DNA of 64,000 bases from Metabacillus litoralis (GCF_007994985.1 NZ_VOQF01000004.1:124001-188000), one strand, 5' to 3'; positions 16,985 through 27,342 are shown, counted from the stretch's first letter. The notes: a model not told the origin generated them from the sequence alone. Numbers and translations: made by a program.

Positions 16985-19900
16985 TTATTTTTTATCTTTT
17001 ACAATATCAATAATTTGTTCAAGCATAGTAACCATGTCTTGTTTTTCGAACTTAGAGGTTGATTCTGGTGGTGCAGGTAATTGTTCCTTGTCTTCATTTT
17101 CTAACCGCATGTCTTCCTCTTCTTTTATTAGTCTGTCTTCCAATAAATATGCTGGAATAAGCTGTCCATCTGGTGTTACATATTTCTTGTTCATTCTTCT
17201 CGTTTCTTTATCAAATACGCTGTAGACGATCGGAATGACAAATAGTGTTAGAAAAGTACTTGAGATTAACCCACCAATAACTGTTATTCCCATTGGCCTG
17301 TTAATTTCTGTTCCCTCACCCAAGCCTAATGCTAACGGCACTAGCCCTAAAATTGTTGTTAAAGCTGTCATTAAAATCGGTCTAAACCTTACCTTTACTG
17401 CCTCAATTAAAGCATCATGTGTTTTGAATCCTTGTGCTTTCTTCTGATTAATATAATCTACTATAACAATTGCATTGTTTACAACAATCCCTGCTAAAAC
17501 GATAATACCTATAACTACTGTTAAGCTAATTGGTGAATTGGTTAATACTAGTGCAATTCCTACACCAATTATCATCAGTGGAACTGTAAACATAATAACT
17601 AATGGATATTTAAATGACTCAAATTGTGCAGCCATAACAATATATATAAAGATTATCGCTAACACAAAGGCTAACAGCATATCATCTAATGAAGATTCAA
17701 GTAGATCTCTGTCTCCTCCAAATGTTATCTCTGTATCATCAGATAGATCTAATTCTTCAATTTTTTCATCAACCAAATTGGATATTTCACCCAAATTTGT
17801 TGAGTTATTAAATCTTAGATCATACTGAACCGCAACTTGTTTATCAATACGTTGAATGGATACTGGCCCTTCTCCAACTTCAATTGCTGCTACTTCACCT
17901 AATTCAACAAAGCTGTTATCAGGTTTTTTTATAAGCAGTTTTCTAAGTGAATCTATGTTTTCTCTTACCGAATCATCATAACGAACATTAACACTATAAA
18001 TTTCATTATTATCTGCATTTGTGATTTGAATAGCATCAGTACCACGTGTTACATCATTAACAACCATTCCTATTTGAGCAGGACTTAAACCATTATTAAG
18101 TGCTTTCTCCCGATCAATGATAATTTGGATTTCTTCAATCGTTTCTTGAAGATCATTACTTAATTCTTCTACATCATCCAACTCTAATAATGCTTCATCT
18201 ATTTTATTTATAGATTCTTTTAATCTTTCTTCATTCGTATCCTTCACATTAAATGTTAATGTATTAGGAGTTGAACCTGTAGAAGATTGAGTGTTAAACG
18301 ATAATTCTGTTGTTTTGTTAATAGAATTCGCTTCCTGCTCGAGAGACTTTTTAATATCATCAATAAAGTCAAAAGTAGAAACATCCCGGTTATCAAGATC
18401 TTTCAGTTTGACATAAATCTCTGCTATATTTGTACTCCCTGTTCCACGAAACGACTCCTCTTGTGTGGATCCAATTAAACTTACATATAGCTCAATGTTC
18501 TCCTCATTCTCTAGTTCATTTTCAAGCGCTTCAACAACCTTACTTGTTTCAGAGAGTGCTGTTCCATTTTCCAACTCAACATCAATAGTGAAGAAACCTT
18601 CATCTGTATTTGGTAAAAATACAGATCCAACTCGGGATATACCGTAGATACTCCCCAAAAATAATAGAAGTGTTAAAATCAAAACTAACGCTCTGTTTCG
18701 TAAAGCCCATCTTATTGATTGATCTAAAGATTTCATAAAAGAAGATTCCCGACGAATCTCCTCTTTATTTTCACGTGGTTTTCTTAACAGCTGACTTGCT
18801 AGCATTGGGACTATAGTTAATGCCACAAATAATGAGGCAAATAAACTAAATGCAATGGTTAGAGCAAACTCTTTAAAAAGATCTCCAATAATACCTGAAA
18901 TAAACACTACTGGAATAAACACGGCTACCGTTGTTAAGGTTGAAGCAATAATCGCGGGACCCATTTCCTTTGCCCCTTCATATGCAGCTTCCTTCGGGTT
19001 TTTCCCCATTGATAGATGTCGATATATATTTTCAATAACTACAATTGCATTATCTACAAGCATTCCAATTCCGAGTGCTAGACCACCTAATGTCATGATA
19101 TTTAATGTGAAGTTAGAGAAATACATCAATACAAACGTCACAATAACTGAATAAGGAATAGCTACACCAATAATTAATGGACTTTTTACACTTCTCAAGA
19201 AAACAAAAAGAATAAGCATTGCAAGTAGTCCACCAACAATTAACGTATTAACCATATTGCCTATTGCTTGATCAACATATTCACCTTGATCAAAGATGAT
19301 ATCTGCACTTATTGAATCATATCTTTCTTCTTCAAGCATTTCAGTTAGCTTTTCCTGAAAAGCATCTGATACTGCAGCTGTATTTGCATCAGATTGCTGT
19401 AATACACTTACTAGTAATGAAGCTTCTTGGTTTGCACGGGTAATTGTATTTGATTTTTGTGGTGTAATTTTCACCTGAGCTACTTCTTGTAAGGAGATAT
19501 TTTCTCCATTTGCAGGGTCCTGTTTCACCACAATATTTTTTAGCACATCAAGAGAATCAATTGTACTCATGACCCTTGTTGTTAATTGCTTTCCTTCTGT
19601 AACAACAGTATCCCCAGGAGTAGTTACAGAATTTGCTCTTATCACATCAACTATCTCAGATTGGCTAATTTTGTATTCCTTTAACTTCTCTTGATCAAGA
19701 GTAACACTGATCTCATCTGTCGTTAATCCAGAAAGATTTACACTTGCTACTCCCTCTGTTTTCGTTAACTCTTGTTCTAACTCTTCTGCAAGTATCTGAA
19801 GTTGTTTAGCACTTTCAGCAGATGTTAATGAAAGTTGAATGATTGGGAATTGAGATGGATCAAATTTCAAAAAACGCGGATCTCCAGCATCATCAGGAAG

Positions 19901-20248
19901 TGGAGCATCCTCCATTTTTGTTCTAATCTCGTCTTGAACATCATCTATCTTTGTTGTCCAAGAAAATTGCATTAACACTAAACTAGCATTTTCCTGTGAA
20001 GTCGAGGTAATAGTGTCAATTCCTTGAACAGTTGACAGCGCTTCTTCTAAAGGTTTAGAAACTTTTTCTACAACTTCATTTGGACCTGCTCCTTGATAGT
20101 TTGTAACAACCACTCCAATTGGAGGATTAATTTCAGGAATTAATTTTAATGGGATATTTAATACTGAAACAGCTCCTAATATTAACACAAGTAACATCGT
20201 TACAATCGTAAATACAGGTCTCCTTATTGAAAAATTACTTATTTTCAT
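16985..20248 (-). CDS. swrC: RND-family efflux transporter, SwrC/AcrB-like
   Basis: This 1087-residue proton-driven exporter resembles B. subtilis SwrC (YerP), which exports surfactin and other amphiphiles. Features include the N-terminal FSIRRPVFTIVTMLLVLILG helix, two large extracytoplasmic porter loops (about 35-330 and 545-850), and two bundles of membrane helices. The ALGIGMLVDNAIVVIENIYR segment (helix 4, near 390) carries the Asp of the proton relay. The C-terminal tail beyond the last helix is cytoplasmic and charged. No membrane-fusion or outer-membrane partner is present, as expected in a Gram-positive. The MarR-type regulator upstream, transcribed the same way after a 560-base gap, may control it, but that is only positional. 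Confidence 0.92.
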   Translation of the reverse strand: MKISNFSIRRPVFTIVTMLLVLILGAVSVLNIPLKLIPEINPPIGVVVTNYQGAGPNEVVEKVSKPLEEALSTVQGIDTITSTSQENASLVLMQFSWTTKIDDVQDEIRTKMEDAPLPDDAGDPRFLKFDPSQFPIIQLSLTSAESAKQLQILAEELEQELTKTEGVASVNLSGLTTDEISVTLDQEKLKEYKISQSEIVDVIRANSVTTPGDTVVTEGKQLTTRVMSTIDSLDVLKNIVVKQDPANGENISLQEVAQVKITPQKSNTITRANQEASLLVSVLQQSDANTAAVSDAFQEKLTEMLEEERYDSISADIIFDQGEYVDQAIGNMVNTLIVGGLLAMLILFVFLRSVKSPLIIGVAIPYSVIVTFVLMYFSNFTLNIMTLGGLALGIGMLVDNAIVVIENIYRHLSMGKNPKEAAYEGAKEMGPAIIASTLTTVAVFIPVVFISGIIGDLFKEFALTIAFSLFASLFVALTIVPMLASQLLRKPRENKEEIRRESSFMKSLDQSIRWALRNRALVLILTLLLFLGSIYGISRVGSVFLPNTDEGFFTIDVELENGTALSETSKVVEALENELENEENIELYVSLIGSTQEESFRGTGSTNIAEIYVKLKDLDNRDVSTFDFIDDIKKSLEQEANSINKTTELSFNTQSSTGSTPNTLTFNVKDTNEERLKESINKIDEALLELDDVEELSNDLQETIEEIQIIIDREKALNNGLSPAQIGMVVNDVTRGTDAIQITNADNNEIYSVNVRYDDSVRENIDSLRKLLIKKPDNSFVELGEVAAIEVGEGPVSIQRIDKQVAVQYDLRFNNSTNLGEISNLVDEKIEELDLSDDTEITFGGDRDLLESSLDDMLLAFVLAIIFIYIVMAAQFESFKYPLVIMFTVPLMIIGVGIALVLTNSPISLTVVIGIIVLAGIVVNNAIVIVDYINQKKAQGFKTHDALIEAVKVRFRPILMTALTTILGLVPLALGLGEGTEINRPMGITVIGGLISSTFLTLFVIPIVYSVFDKETRRMNKKYVTPDGQLIPAYLLEDRLIKEEEDMRLENEDKEQLPAPPESTSKFEKQDMVTMLEQIIDIVKDKK

Positions 20249-20585
20249 TTAGTTACCCCTCTCAAATATGTATGTCTACTAAACAGAGAAACAAATTGAT
20301 CAATAGTACATAAATAATTTTAATTATAAAGTGTAGGTTATTTGTTTTAAAAACTTACTAAGTGATAATCAGATAATAAAGTTTATATATAGCATTTACA
20401 AGTTTTAACATGTTTCTATTCTTTCATTCCAAGATTGATACACTATGCATAACTAGCATATCTACAAGGAATTTTGAATACAAATAAATTGCTCATTAAT
20501 AAGAAGGTCTATAATAAAAGTGCACACCAAGCAATTTAATCATTACATAAAAAACAATAACTAATATCCATAGAAACACAAAAAG

Positions 20586-20604
20586 ACTCATAAAATATGA
20601 GTCT
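20586..20604. terminator. hairpin, possible terminator
   Basis: An 8-bp stem (20586-20593 with 20597-20604) with an AAA loop is preceded by an A-run, so on the minus strand it resembles a terminator for the MarR gene. It is part of a 190-base block with a direct repeat (see the repeat at 20588-20779). Confidence 0.45.
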
Positions 20605-20779
20605 CAGTTTGTAGACAAAGTATGTTTACAAGCCTCTCTGACAACTGAAAACGCTTAACATTTATTGTTCAAGCCCAATGATGAACGGTGTTACCTAGTT
20701 GTTGTAAGCAACACTAGAGCAAGGTGTGAGTATCGAAGAAAACAAGGTTTTTTCAACCTCTGAAGCTCATAAAATATGA
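20588..20779. repeat. 192-base block bounded by a 14-bp direct repeat
   Basis: CTCATAAAATATGA occurs at 20588-20601 and again at 20766-20779. The block between is richer in G+C than its surroundings and contains small inverted repeats (for example AGGTTTTTTCAACCT near 20743) but no gene. It may be a remnant of a mobile or intergenic element. The remainder of the gap 20249-20809 is AT-rich and shows nothing. Confidence 0.4.
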
Positions 20780-20809
20780 AACCTATGTTTATGCGTTTTA
20801 GCTGTTTTT

Positions 20810-21268
20810 TTATCTGAATAATAGGTGTTGTGAATGGATGCCCGCCTTCTTTAAAAGCGCTTTCAAATCTTCCTGTTCTTTAGAAGATAATCCAGAAAAT
20901 GCACGAGCAATTCGAATTGCATGAATTGGATATACCTGATCTAAATATTCCTGGCCTTTTTCTGTTAATTTTGCGTAAATGGATCGTTTATCTTTCGGAT
21001 CCTGTTCACGATAAATGAAGCCATTTTTTTCAAGCTTATCAATAACATATGTGACATTTCCACTTACTAATAGCAATCTTGATCCAATTTGCTGTAGTTT
21101 TTGCGGTCCCCTTGTGAACAATAATTCTAATACCGCAAATTCTGTAGGATTAAAGCCATGTTCCTTGCTATCACGTATCGAATGCTCTGAAATGCTTTTA
21201 AATGCTCTAGCAAAAACACGAAACAAATCCAATGCATTCTGTAACTCTTCCTCATTATAAGATCTCAT
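20810..21268 (-). CDS. MarR-family transcriptional regulator
   Basis: This 152-residue protein is a winged-helix MarR-type repressor. The recognition region is visible at about 45-105: NPTEFAVLELLFTRGPQKLQ, then IGSRLLLVSGNVTYVIDKLE as the DNA-reading helix, and the wing REQDPKDKRSIYAKLTEKG. N- and C-terminal helices form the dimer interface. It resembles the B. subtilis MhqR/YkvE group, repressors of quinone-responsive genes, but I cannot assign the ligand. It is the nearest regulator upstream of the RND exporter. There are no cysteines, so thiol sensing is unlikely. Confidence 0.88.
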   Translation of the reverse strand: MRSYNEEELQNALDLFRVFARAFKSISEHSIRDSKEHGFNPTEFAVLELLFTRGPQKLQQIGSRLLLVSGNVTYVIDKLEKNGFIYREQDPKDKRSIYAKLTEKGQEYLDQVYPIHAIRIARAFSGLSSKEQEDLKALLKKAGIHSQHLLFR

Positions 21269-21412
21269 ACCATCGCCCTCTTAACTACGTCTTTTAAAAA
21301 GAAATTTTCCACACATTGTTAATTTTACTATTCTTTTATCAATATTTAAAGGATATAAATAAGAAAAAGTGGAAGAATATAAAATACTTAATGTATTTTG
21401 GAGGAGAATCGA

Positions 21413-22165
21413 TTGGAATCAAGAATTCGCATAAAATTACAGGGTCTCGAAAAAAATCATAATATAAGGATTTTATATGCATGTGAAGCTGGTAGTAGAG
21501 CATGGGGGATTTCATCTCCTAATAGTGATTATGATGTGAGGTTTGTATATACGCATCAAGAAAATTGGTATCTACAACTTTATGAAGGAAAAGATGTGAT
21601 TGAATACACCTGTGAAGAAAATAGGCTTGAACTAAATGGGTGGGACATAAAAAAGACGCTAAAATTGCTAAATAAATCAAACCCCTCTCTTTTTGAATGG
21701 CTTCAATCACCCATTACTTACTGTATAGACGAAGTATTTTTTAATCAGCTAATTGATCTAACATCAAAAGCATTTTCACCTGACATAGCTTTATATCATT
21801 ATCTTAATATCGCAAAACAAAATAACAAGCTCTTAATGAAGAAGCCAACAACAAAAGGATATCTAGCAACATTAAAGCCAATAATCTCTTGTCAATGGAT
21901 AATTCAACATAGAAACATCCCGCCTTTTGGAGACAGGATGCTTTTTTTCCATTATATTGAGGATAATCTTATAGAGGATCAAATAGAATTATTATTAAAG
22001 AAGAAGCAAGTAGGAGTAAAACAATTTTCTTCTTACCTATTAGATAACTACATATGCATTACTTTAGAAAGGATTGAGAATTGTTTAAAAAAACCAATTA
22101 AAAATTCATATCATTTAACGGACCAGCTCACTAAGCTTTTCATCAGTACAGTCAAGGGCTTTTAA
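21413..22165 (+). CDS. YcgL-type nucleotidyltransferase-fold protein
   Basis: The 250-residue product belongs to the YcgL/RlaP group of DNA-polymerase-beta-like nucleotidyltransferases. The active-site signature is GSRAWGISSPNSDYDVRFVY (about 26-45), with the G-S and paired Asp that bind nucleotide and metal. The substrate is unknown; related RlaP proteins are associated with RNA repair. I place the start at TTG 21413, because GGAGGAG ends 6 bases before it; the TTG at 21398 would lie upstream of that site. The gene stands alone, convergent with a small FbpA-like gene. Confidence 0.85.
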   Translation: MESRIRIKLQGLEKNHNIRILYACEAGSRAWGISSPNSDYDVRFVYTHQENWYLQLYEGKDVIEYTCEENRLELNGWDIKKTLKLLNKSNPSLFEWLQSPITYCIDEVFFNQLIDLTSKAFSPDIALYHYLNIAKQNNKLLMKKPTTKGYLATLKPIISCQWIIQHRNIPPFGDRMLFFHYIEDNLIEDQIELLLKKKQVGVKQFSSYLLDNYICITLERIENCLKKPIKNSYHLTDQLTKLFISTVKGF

Positions 22166-22189
22166 AAAACGTATCTCACCACTTTTTAA

Positions 22190-22369
22190 TTAGCTAGAGC
22201 TTTTACGTTCGAGCTTTGGTACATTGTGATAAAAATAATTGTATTCATTCTTTAATTCTGTAAGTGTCATTTTAGTCATCACTTGTTTATTATAAACTCC
22301 TATAGCCAATAACTTCTGAGAATAATATTTTCTTTGTTCTTCAAGTGCATTTTGCAACATTTTACTCAT
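22190..22369 (-). CDS. FbpA-like small protein (Fur-regulated basic protein family)
   Basis: The 59-residue protein matches the small Fur-regulated basic protein FbpA pattern: LQNALEEQRKYYSQKLLAIG followed by a short linker and MTLTELKNEYNYFY. In B. subtilis FbpA cooperates with the FsrA small RNA in the iron-sparing response. The ATG at 22369 follows GGAG by 9 bases; a TTG 15 bases upstream is less likely. I see no convincing Fur box in the 130 bases upstream, so iron control here is not shown by sequence. Confidence 0.7.
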   Translation of the reverse strand: MSKMLQNALEEQRKYYSQKLLAIGVYNKQVMTKMTLTELKNEYNYFYHNVPKLERKSSS

Positions 22370-22542
22370 GGCGTTCAACTCCAATTAATTTTTTTGTTAT
22401 CTACAATTTACTTCATAATTGTTATAGAACGATTAACAGAATGTTAAGATTCTCTTTCATGTTATTAAATTTATTTAAATTTGATTAAGCTATTGTAATA
22501 TTGTCAAAACTAATTTCAACTTTAATAGGAGTTGAAAAGAAA

Positions 22543-22800
22543 TTGATAAAAGTAATAGCTATGAAAGAGACCCCATCAAATATGACTGTTTATTTCCTCA
22601 ATTTGACTGAACCAAAGGCATTTCAGTTAAATATGGTTAAGTTCACTCAACAAAAAATAGATATTCTCGCAACTTATAATACCGAGGAAGACCGATTTGA
22701 AGAAGTGACTTTGTTATTTACTAAAAGGTATTTAGATCATCTTATGAAACAATTAACCGCACAAATACATCCATATCATTCAAATGTAAAAGCTCTATAA
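22543..22800 (+). CDS. small protein of unknown function
   Basis: An 85-residue frame (from TTG 22543; TTG 22501 is the longer alternative, without a ribosome site) reads IKVIAMKETPSNMTVYFLNL and so on. The predicted fold is alternating beta strands followed by a C-terminal helix, with no membrane segment or signal peptide. I do not recognise the family. The ribosome site (TAGGAG) is 11 bases from the TTG, a long spacing, so the start is uncertain. Codon use is normal and the frame is free of stops, which favours a real gene. Confidence 0.6.
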   Translation: MIKVIAMKETPSNMTVYFLNLTEPKAFQLNMVKFTQQKIDILATYNTEEDRFEEVTLLFTKRYLDHLMKQLTAQIHPYHSNVKAL

Positions 22801-22963
22801 ACACCTTTTCTTCCCAAATTTTCACTTTTTATTCTTCTTTGACTTAAATCAGTTTATGAAGATCCTTCCTTAATATTTACAACTTCATTTTATAACATCC
22901 AATTTTAAAACTCCTTTCTTTTGTTACAAATACTAACACTGTATATTTAATTCAAACTTTTTA

Positions 22964-22980
22964 TGTGAGATTTCCTGACA
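22964..22980 (+). promoter_or_regulatory. TnrA box of tnrA (autoregulation)
   Basis: TGTGAGATTTCCTGACA matches the TnrA/GlnR consensus TGTNANAWWWTMTNACA with one mismatch. Its centre (22972) lies about 50 bases before the start point predicted from the TATACT -10 at 23010-23015, the spacing typical of TnrA-activated promoters. Confidence 0.75.
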
Positions 22981-23009
22981 ATAAATATGTCATTTTTAAA
23001 AATACAAGG

Positions 23010-23015
23010 TATACT
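23010..23015 (+). promoter_or_regulatory. -10 element of the tnrA promoter
   Basis: TATACT lies 35 bases before the tnrA start codon. The corresponding -35 is poor, as expected for an activator-dependent promoter with the TnrA box at about -50. Confidence 0.6.
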
Positions 23016-23050
23016 TTTATAAAGAGTTCACGTAAAAGGGGTGGAATTAA

Positions 23051-23389
23051 ATGAATCATCAAGACCGCTCTTACAAGGATAAGAAGGTCATCTCAATTGG
23101 AACAGTTAGTGAATTAACAGGATTGACTTTAAGACAAATTCGATATTATGAAGAAAGAAAATTGATTGCTCCATACCGAAATGAACGAGGAACTCGAAAA
23201 TATTCTTTTATTGATATTGAAACGCTAATGGATATTGCAGATAAACGAGAGGACGGTGTGCAAACAACTGAAATACTTAAAGAAATGAAATTAAAGGAAA
23301 AACAAAGAGAAAGCGATGCAGAAGTTCGCAAAAAAATGTTAAGAGGTCAGCTTAATGCACAATTCAATATCGGACGTGAAAGAAATTAA
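23051..23389 (+). CDS. tnrA: nitrogen regulator TnrA
   Basis: TnrA is the MerR-family global regulator active under nitrogen limitation. The 112-residue protein has the MerR helix-turn-helix ISIGTVSELTGLTLRQIRYYE (about 14-34), the wing RNERGTRKYSFIDIE (about 43-57), and the short C-terminal tail (EVRKKMLRGQLNAQF) that binds feedback-inhibited glutamine synthetase. Length matches TnrA (110) rather than GlnR (135), and TnrA genes typically stand alone as here. A ribosome site GGGGTGG precedes the ATG. A TnrA box at -50 suggests autoregulation. A likely target operon, glnK-amtB, is in the same window at 49.5-51.2 kb. Confidence 0.94.
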   Translation: MNHQDRSYKDKKVISIGTVSELTGLTLRQIRYYEERKLIAPYRNERGTRKYSFIDIETLMDIADKREDGVQTTEILKEMKLKEKQRESDAEVRKKMLRGQLNAQFNIGRERN

Positions 23390-23396
23390 TCAGTCT

Positions 23397-23433
23397 AACC
23401 GCTACAGATAGCCATAACGGTGCTGTAGCGGTT
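23397..23433 (+). terminator. terminator of tnrA
   Basis: A perfect 11-bp GC-rich stem (23397-23407 with 23423-23433) starts 8 bases after the tnrA stop. The T-tract is weak. Confidence 0.7.
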
Positions 23434-23693
23434 ACTAATCTTGCTTTATAAAGATTAATTTGGAAAAATTAAATTTATCAAATATAAGCAACCATCAACT
23501 TCTATGTACATTCTCCGTTAATAAATATACATTTTCTCCACAAAAAAAACTAAACCCATTATTAATTTACATTTTTTTCATAAAAATATGATAAAAAACC
23601 TCTTAAACCCTTTACAATAGGGAAAAATATACGATAATAGAGTTACTAGGGTTATTATACTAGTAATGCTTAAATGCGAGGTGTTCAATATAT

Positions 23694-23861
23694 ATGAAAT
23701 CAATAGATACAGTTATCGAAGAATACCGCAACAGATTATTTATAATAGCTAAAGAAGACGGCATCGACTCGCATCGAACATTGATTGCCAGCCAACATTT
23801 AGATGAATTATTAAACATGAAAATGTTTGAAAATCAACCTCCATTACATGAAGAAAAATAA
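23694..23861 (+). CDS. Spo0E-family aspartyl-phosphate phosphatase
   Basis: This 55-residue ORF, too short for many gene callers, carries the Spo0E signature: TLIASQHLDELLNMKMF (about 29-45), where the S-Q-x-L-D-x-L core contains the catalytic Asp. Spo0E-type phosphatases dephosphorylate Spo0A~P (or related response regulators) and so delay sporulation. The N-terminal helix (DTVIEEYRNRLFIIAKEDG) and the second helix form the family hairpin. GAGGTG lies about 10 bases before the ATG. It is monocistronic. Which response regulator it acts on cannot be told from sequence. Confidence 0.85.
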   Translation: MKSIDTVIEEYRNRLFIIAKEDGIDSHRTLIASQHLDELLNMKMFENQPPLHEEK

Positions 23862-23980
23862 AATAACTAATAAAAAAATAAATATGACCCAACTTAAGAG
23901 ACCAACTCAATAAAATACGAAATCCTGTTTATAATAATAGAGTTTCGTAAATTTTTGAGGATGTCTCTCTTTTAGTTTTT

Positions 23981-24210
23981 GGCTCTGTTAAACTTTGTTG
24001 TTGATTTCCGTTACAGGCATTCGCTTTCCTGGGAAAAAAGCACCTTTTTTCCTAGGGAAGAATAAGGATAATTCTTCCTAGGTCCGGGAGCCTCCTCGTA
24101 AGCTGCGCGCCTGTGGGGTCTCCCTTTGACACGCTTCTCTAAGCAGGAGTCTCATATATTCACCTCCAATCAACAAAGTGTTAAAAACAACATTAAGCTT
24201 TAACATAGCC
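23981..24210. mobile_element. MITE-like element, family 2, full copy
   Basis: This 230-bp non-coding element starts with GGCTCTGTTAAACTTTGTTG and ends with CTTTAACATAGCC, forming terminal inverted repeats. It is flanked by a perfect 8-bp direct repeat TAGTTTTT (23973-23980 and 24211-24218), the mark of transposition. An internally deleted copy lies at 35470-35551. It encodes no protein; an 8-bp duplication and GG ends are typical of ISL3-family transposases, so that family may have moved it. Confidence 0.8.
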
Positions 24211-24240
24211 TAGTTTTTCAAGAAAAAAGGAAGTGATTTT

Positions 24241-24891
24241 ATGGCCTTTCAATTGGTATGGCTTAGTAAAGGTAAACCTACAACTCTTACTTTTAAAGGA
24301 AAGGAATTTCGATCTGGAATAAGTAAAAATCAAGTGGATTATCTAGAGGTAACAAAAAATGGGATTATCGGTGATGATGTACAAAATCATGAATTCCATG
24401 GAGGATCTGAACGCGTTATTTGTGTTTATCCATATGAGCATTATTCATTTTGGGAAAACATGTATCAAACTCCACTTACTCAGGCTGCGTTTGGTGAAAA
24501 TCTAACATTAACTGGTATGAAAGAAACCGATATACATATTGGAGATATTATAGAAATCGGAGATATCATTTTACAGGTATCACAGGGGCGTTTTCCTTGT
24601 TCAACTATCAATAAATATACAAATATTAATACGCTTCTTAATAAAATTGTCGAACACGGATATACTGGTTATTTTTTCAGAGTTCTTCAAGAAGGTAAAA
24701 TAGAAAGTAATTCAAAAATTAATATCATTGAAAAGCACCACCAAAAAATATCTGTTGCAAATGTCCATCATACCTATTTCCATAATAAAAAGGATATGAA
24801 ACAAATTGAAGAAATACTTTCACTTGAGGAATTATCACTTGAATGGAAAGAAAGATTTGAAAAATTGTATCTTCAACAAACAAAAAAATAA
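24241..24891 (+). CDS. MOSC-domain protein (YflK/YiiM-like)
   Basis: The 216-residue protein is a stand-alone MOSC domain with the C-terminal helical extension (3-alpha domain) of the YiiM/YflK group. These enzymes bind a molybdenum cofactor and reduce N-hydroxylated compounds. Key segments are GIIGDDVQNHEFHGGSERVI (about 42-61), FGENLTLTGM (about 83-92) and GRFPCSTINKY (about 117-127), the last with the conserved cysteine that ligates molybdenum. A good site (AAGGAAGTG) precedes the ATG. The MITE-like element just upstream ends only 30 bases before the start and may have displaced or replaced the original promoter. Confidence 0.88.
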   Translation: MAFQLVWLSKGKPTTLTFKGKEFRSGISKNQVDYLEVTKNGIIGDDVQNHEFHGGSERVICVYPYEHYSFWENMYQTPLTQAAFGENLTLTGMKETDIHIGDIIEIGDIILQVSQGRFPCSTINKYTNINTLLNKIVEHGYTGYFFRVLQEGKIESNSKINIIEKHHQKISVANVHHTYFHNKKDMKQIEEILSLEELSLEWKERFEKLYLQQTKK

Positions 24892-24895
24892 CATG

Positions 24896-24944
24896 TTTTA
24901 CTTTCGTTCATATTTAAGTAATTAATTATCGAACGGAAGTAAAA
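24896..24944 (+). terminator. terminator of the MOSC gene
   Basis: A 14-base stem with one mismatch (24896-24909 with 24931-24944) brackets an AT-rich loop, starting just after the stop codon. Confidence 0.65.
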
Positions 24945-24966
24945 ACATAAAATAGATAAGATAGTG

Positions 24967-25078
24967 CTATTCTTCGGAAAAATCTTCTAACGTCCTCCTT
25001 AAAACAATATCTTCTCGACCACCCCACCATTCACGCTAGAACATTATTATTATATTCATCTACATTTTGAATCTTCAT
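24967..25078 (-). pseudogene. short frameshifted ORF of unknown origin
   Basis: On the minus strand an ATG at 25076-25078 has a good ribosome site (GGGAGTG) and reads MKIQNVDEYNNNVL, then hits TGA. Dropping one base restores a frame that continues REWWGGREDIVLRRTLEDF to a stop at 24967-24969. The combined peptide would be only about 36 residues. It could be a frameshifted, truncated gene remnant, perhaps of an acetyltransferase, but the family is not recognisable. Confidence 0.4.
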
Positions 25079-25225
25079 AGAATCACTCCCTATCTTAGAT
25101 AAGCTTAATATACCATTATTTGTATAATGGACACTGTTTTTTATTTGATTAATTGGCTCCTATCCTCTTTATAAGATCTTTTACTAAACTAAGTAGATTA
25201 AATTTGAATCATTAAAATATTCCGT

Positions 25226-25253
25226 TGACTTGTAAATGATATGTGTTATGATA
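25226..25253 (+). promoter_or_regulatory. sigma-A promoter of the thiC leader
   Basis: TTGACT (25226-25231), a 16-base spacer and TATGAT (25248-25253) lie just upstream of the TPP riboswitch. Confidence 0.75.
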
Positions 25254-25281
25254 AAACTGAATTAAATAGAAATTACCAATT

Positions 25282-25383
25282 TCTACTAGGGGAGTCCATT
25301 AGCCTGGACTGAGAGAAGAACGCGTTAGAAGTTCTTTGACCCTTTGAACCTGATCTGGATGATACCAGCGTAGGGAAGTAGTA
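25282..25383 (+). ncRNA. TPP (THI) riboswitch of thiC
   Basis: The leader carries the conserved THI-box blocks in order: CTAGGGGAG, CTGAGAGAAG, GACCCTTTGAACCTGATCTGG and GCGTAGGGAAG, closed by a P1 stem between 25283-25287 and 25377-25381. A terminator follows and thiC is downstream, so TPP is expected to switch thiC off. Confidence 0.96.
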
Positions 25384-25443
25384 ACAGTTGTAGTAAGGAC
25401 TTCCTCTACTGTCCCTTATTTACAATTTTTACCTACATCCTTT

Positions 25444-25472
25444 AAACGGGTTCTGAAAATCAGAACCCGTTT
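25444..25472 (+). terminator. riboswitch-controlled terminator before thiC
   Basis: A perfect 13-bp stem (25444-25456 with 25460-25472) runs into a T-rich tail 70 bases before thiC. It forms the expression platform of the TPP riboswitch. Confidence 0.9.
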
Positions 25473-25532
25473 TTATTTTGCCTTCCCCTGATATTTCGCT
25501 GAATCAAAAAGATTTTTAGTACTTATTAATAA

Positions 25533-27302
<1,770 letters not shown>

Positions 27303-27342
27303 AAGTACTTTGAGGGATGGAATTCACTTCCTCCCTCTACTT

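Noticed and set aside
22370-22500. Fur box for the FbpA-like gene
   Set aside because: The nearest sequences (such as TATAACAATTATGAA) match the GATAAT-type 7-1-7 consensus poorly.
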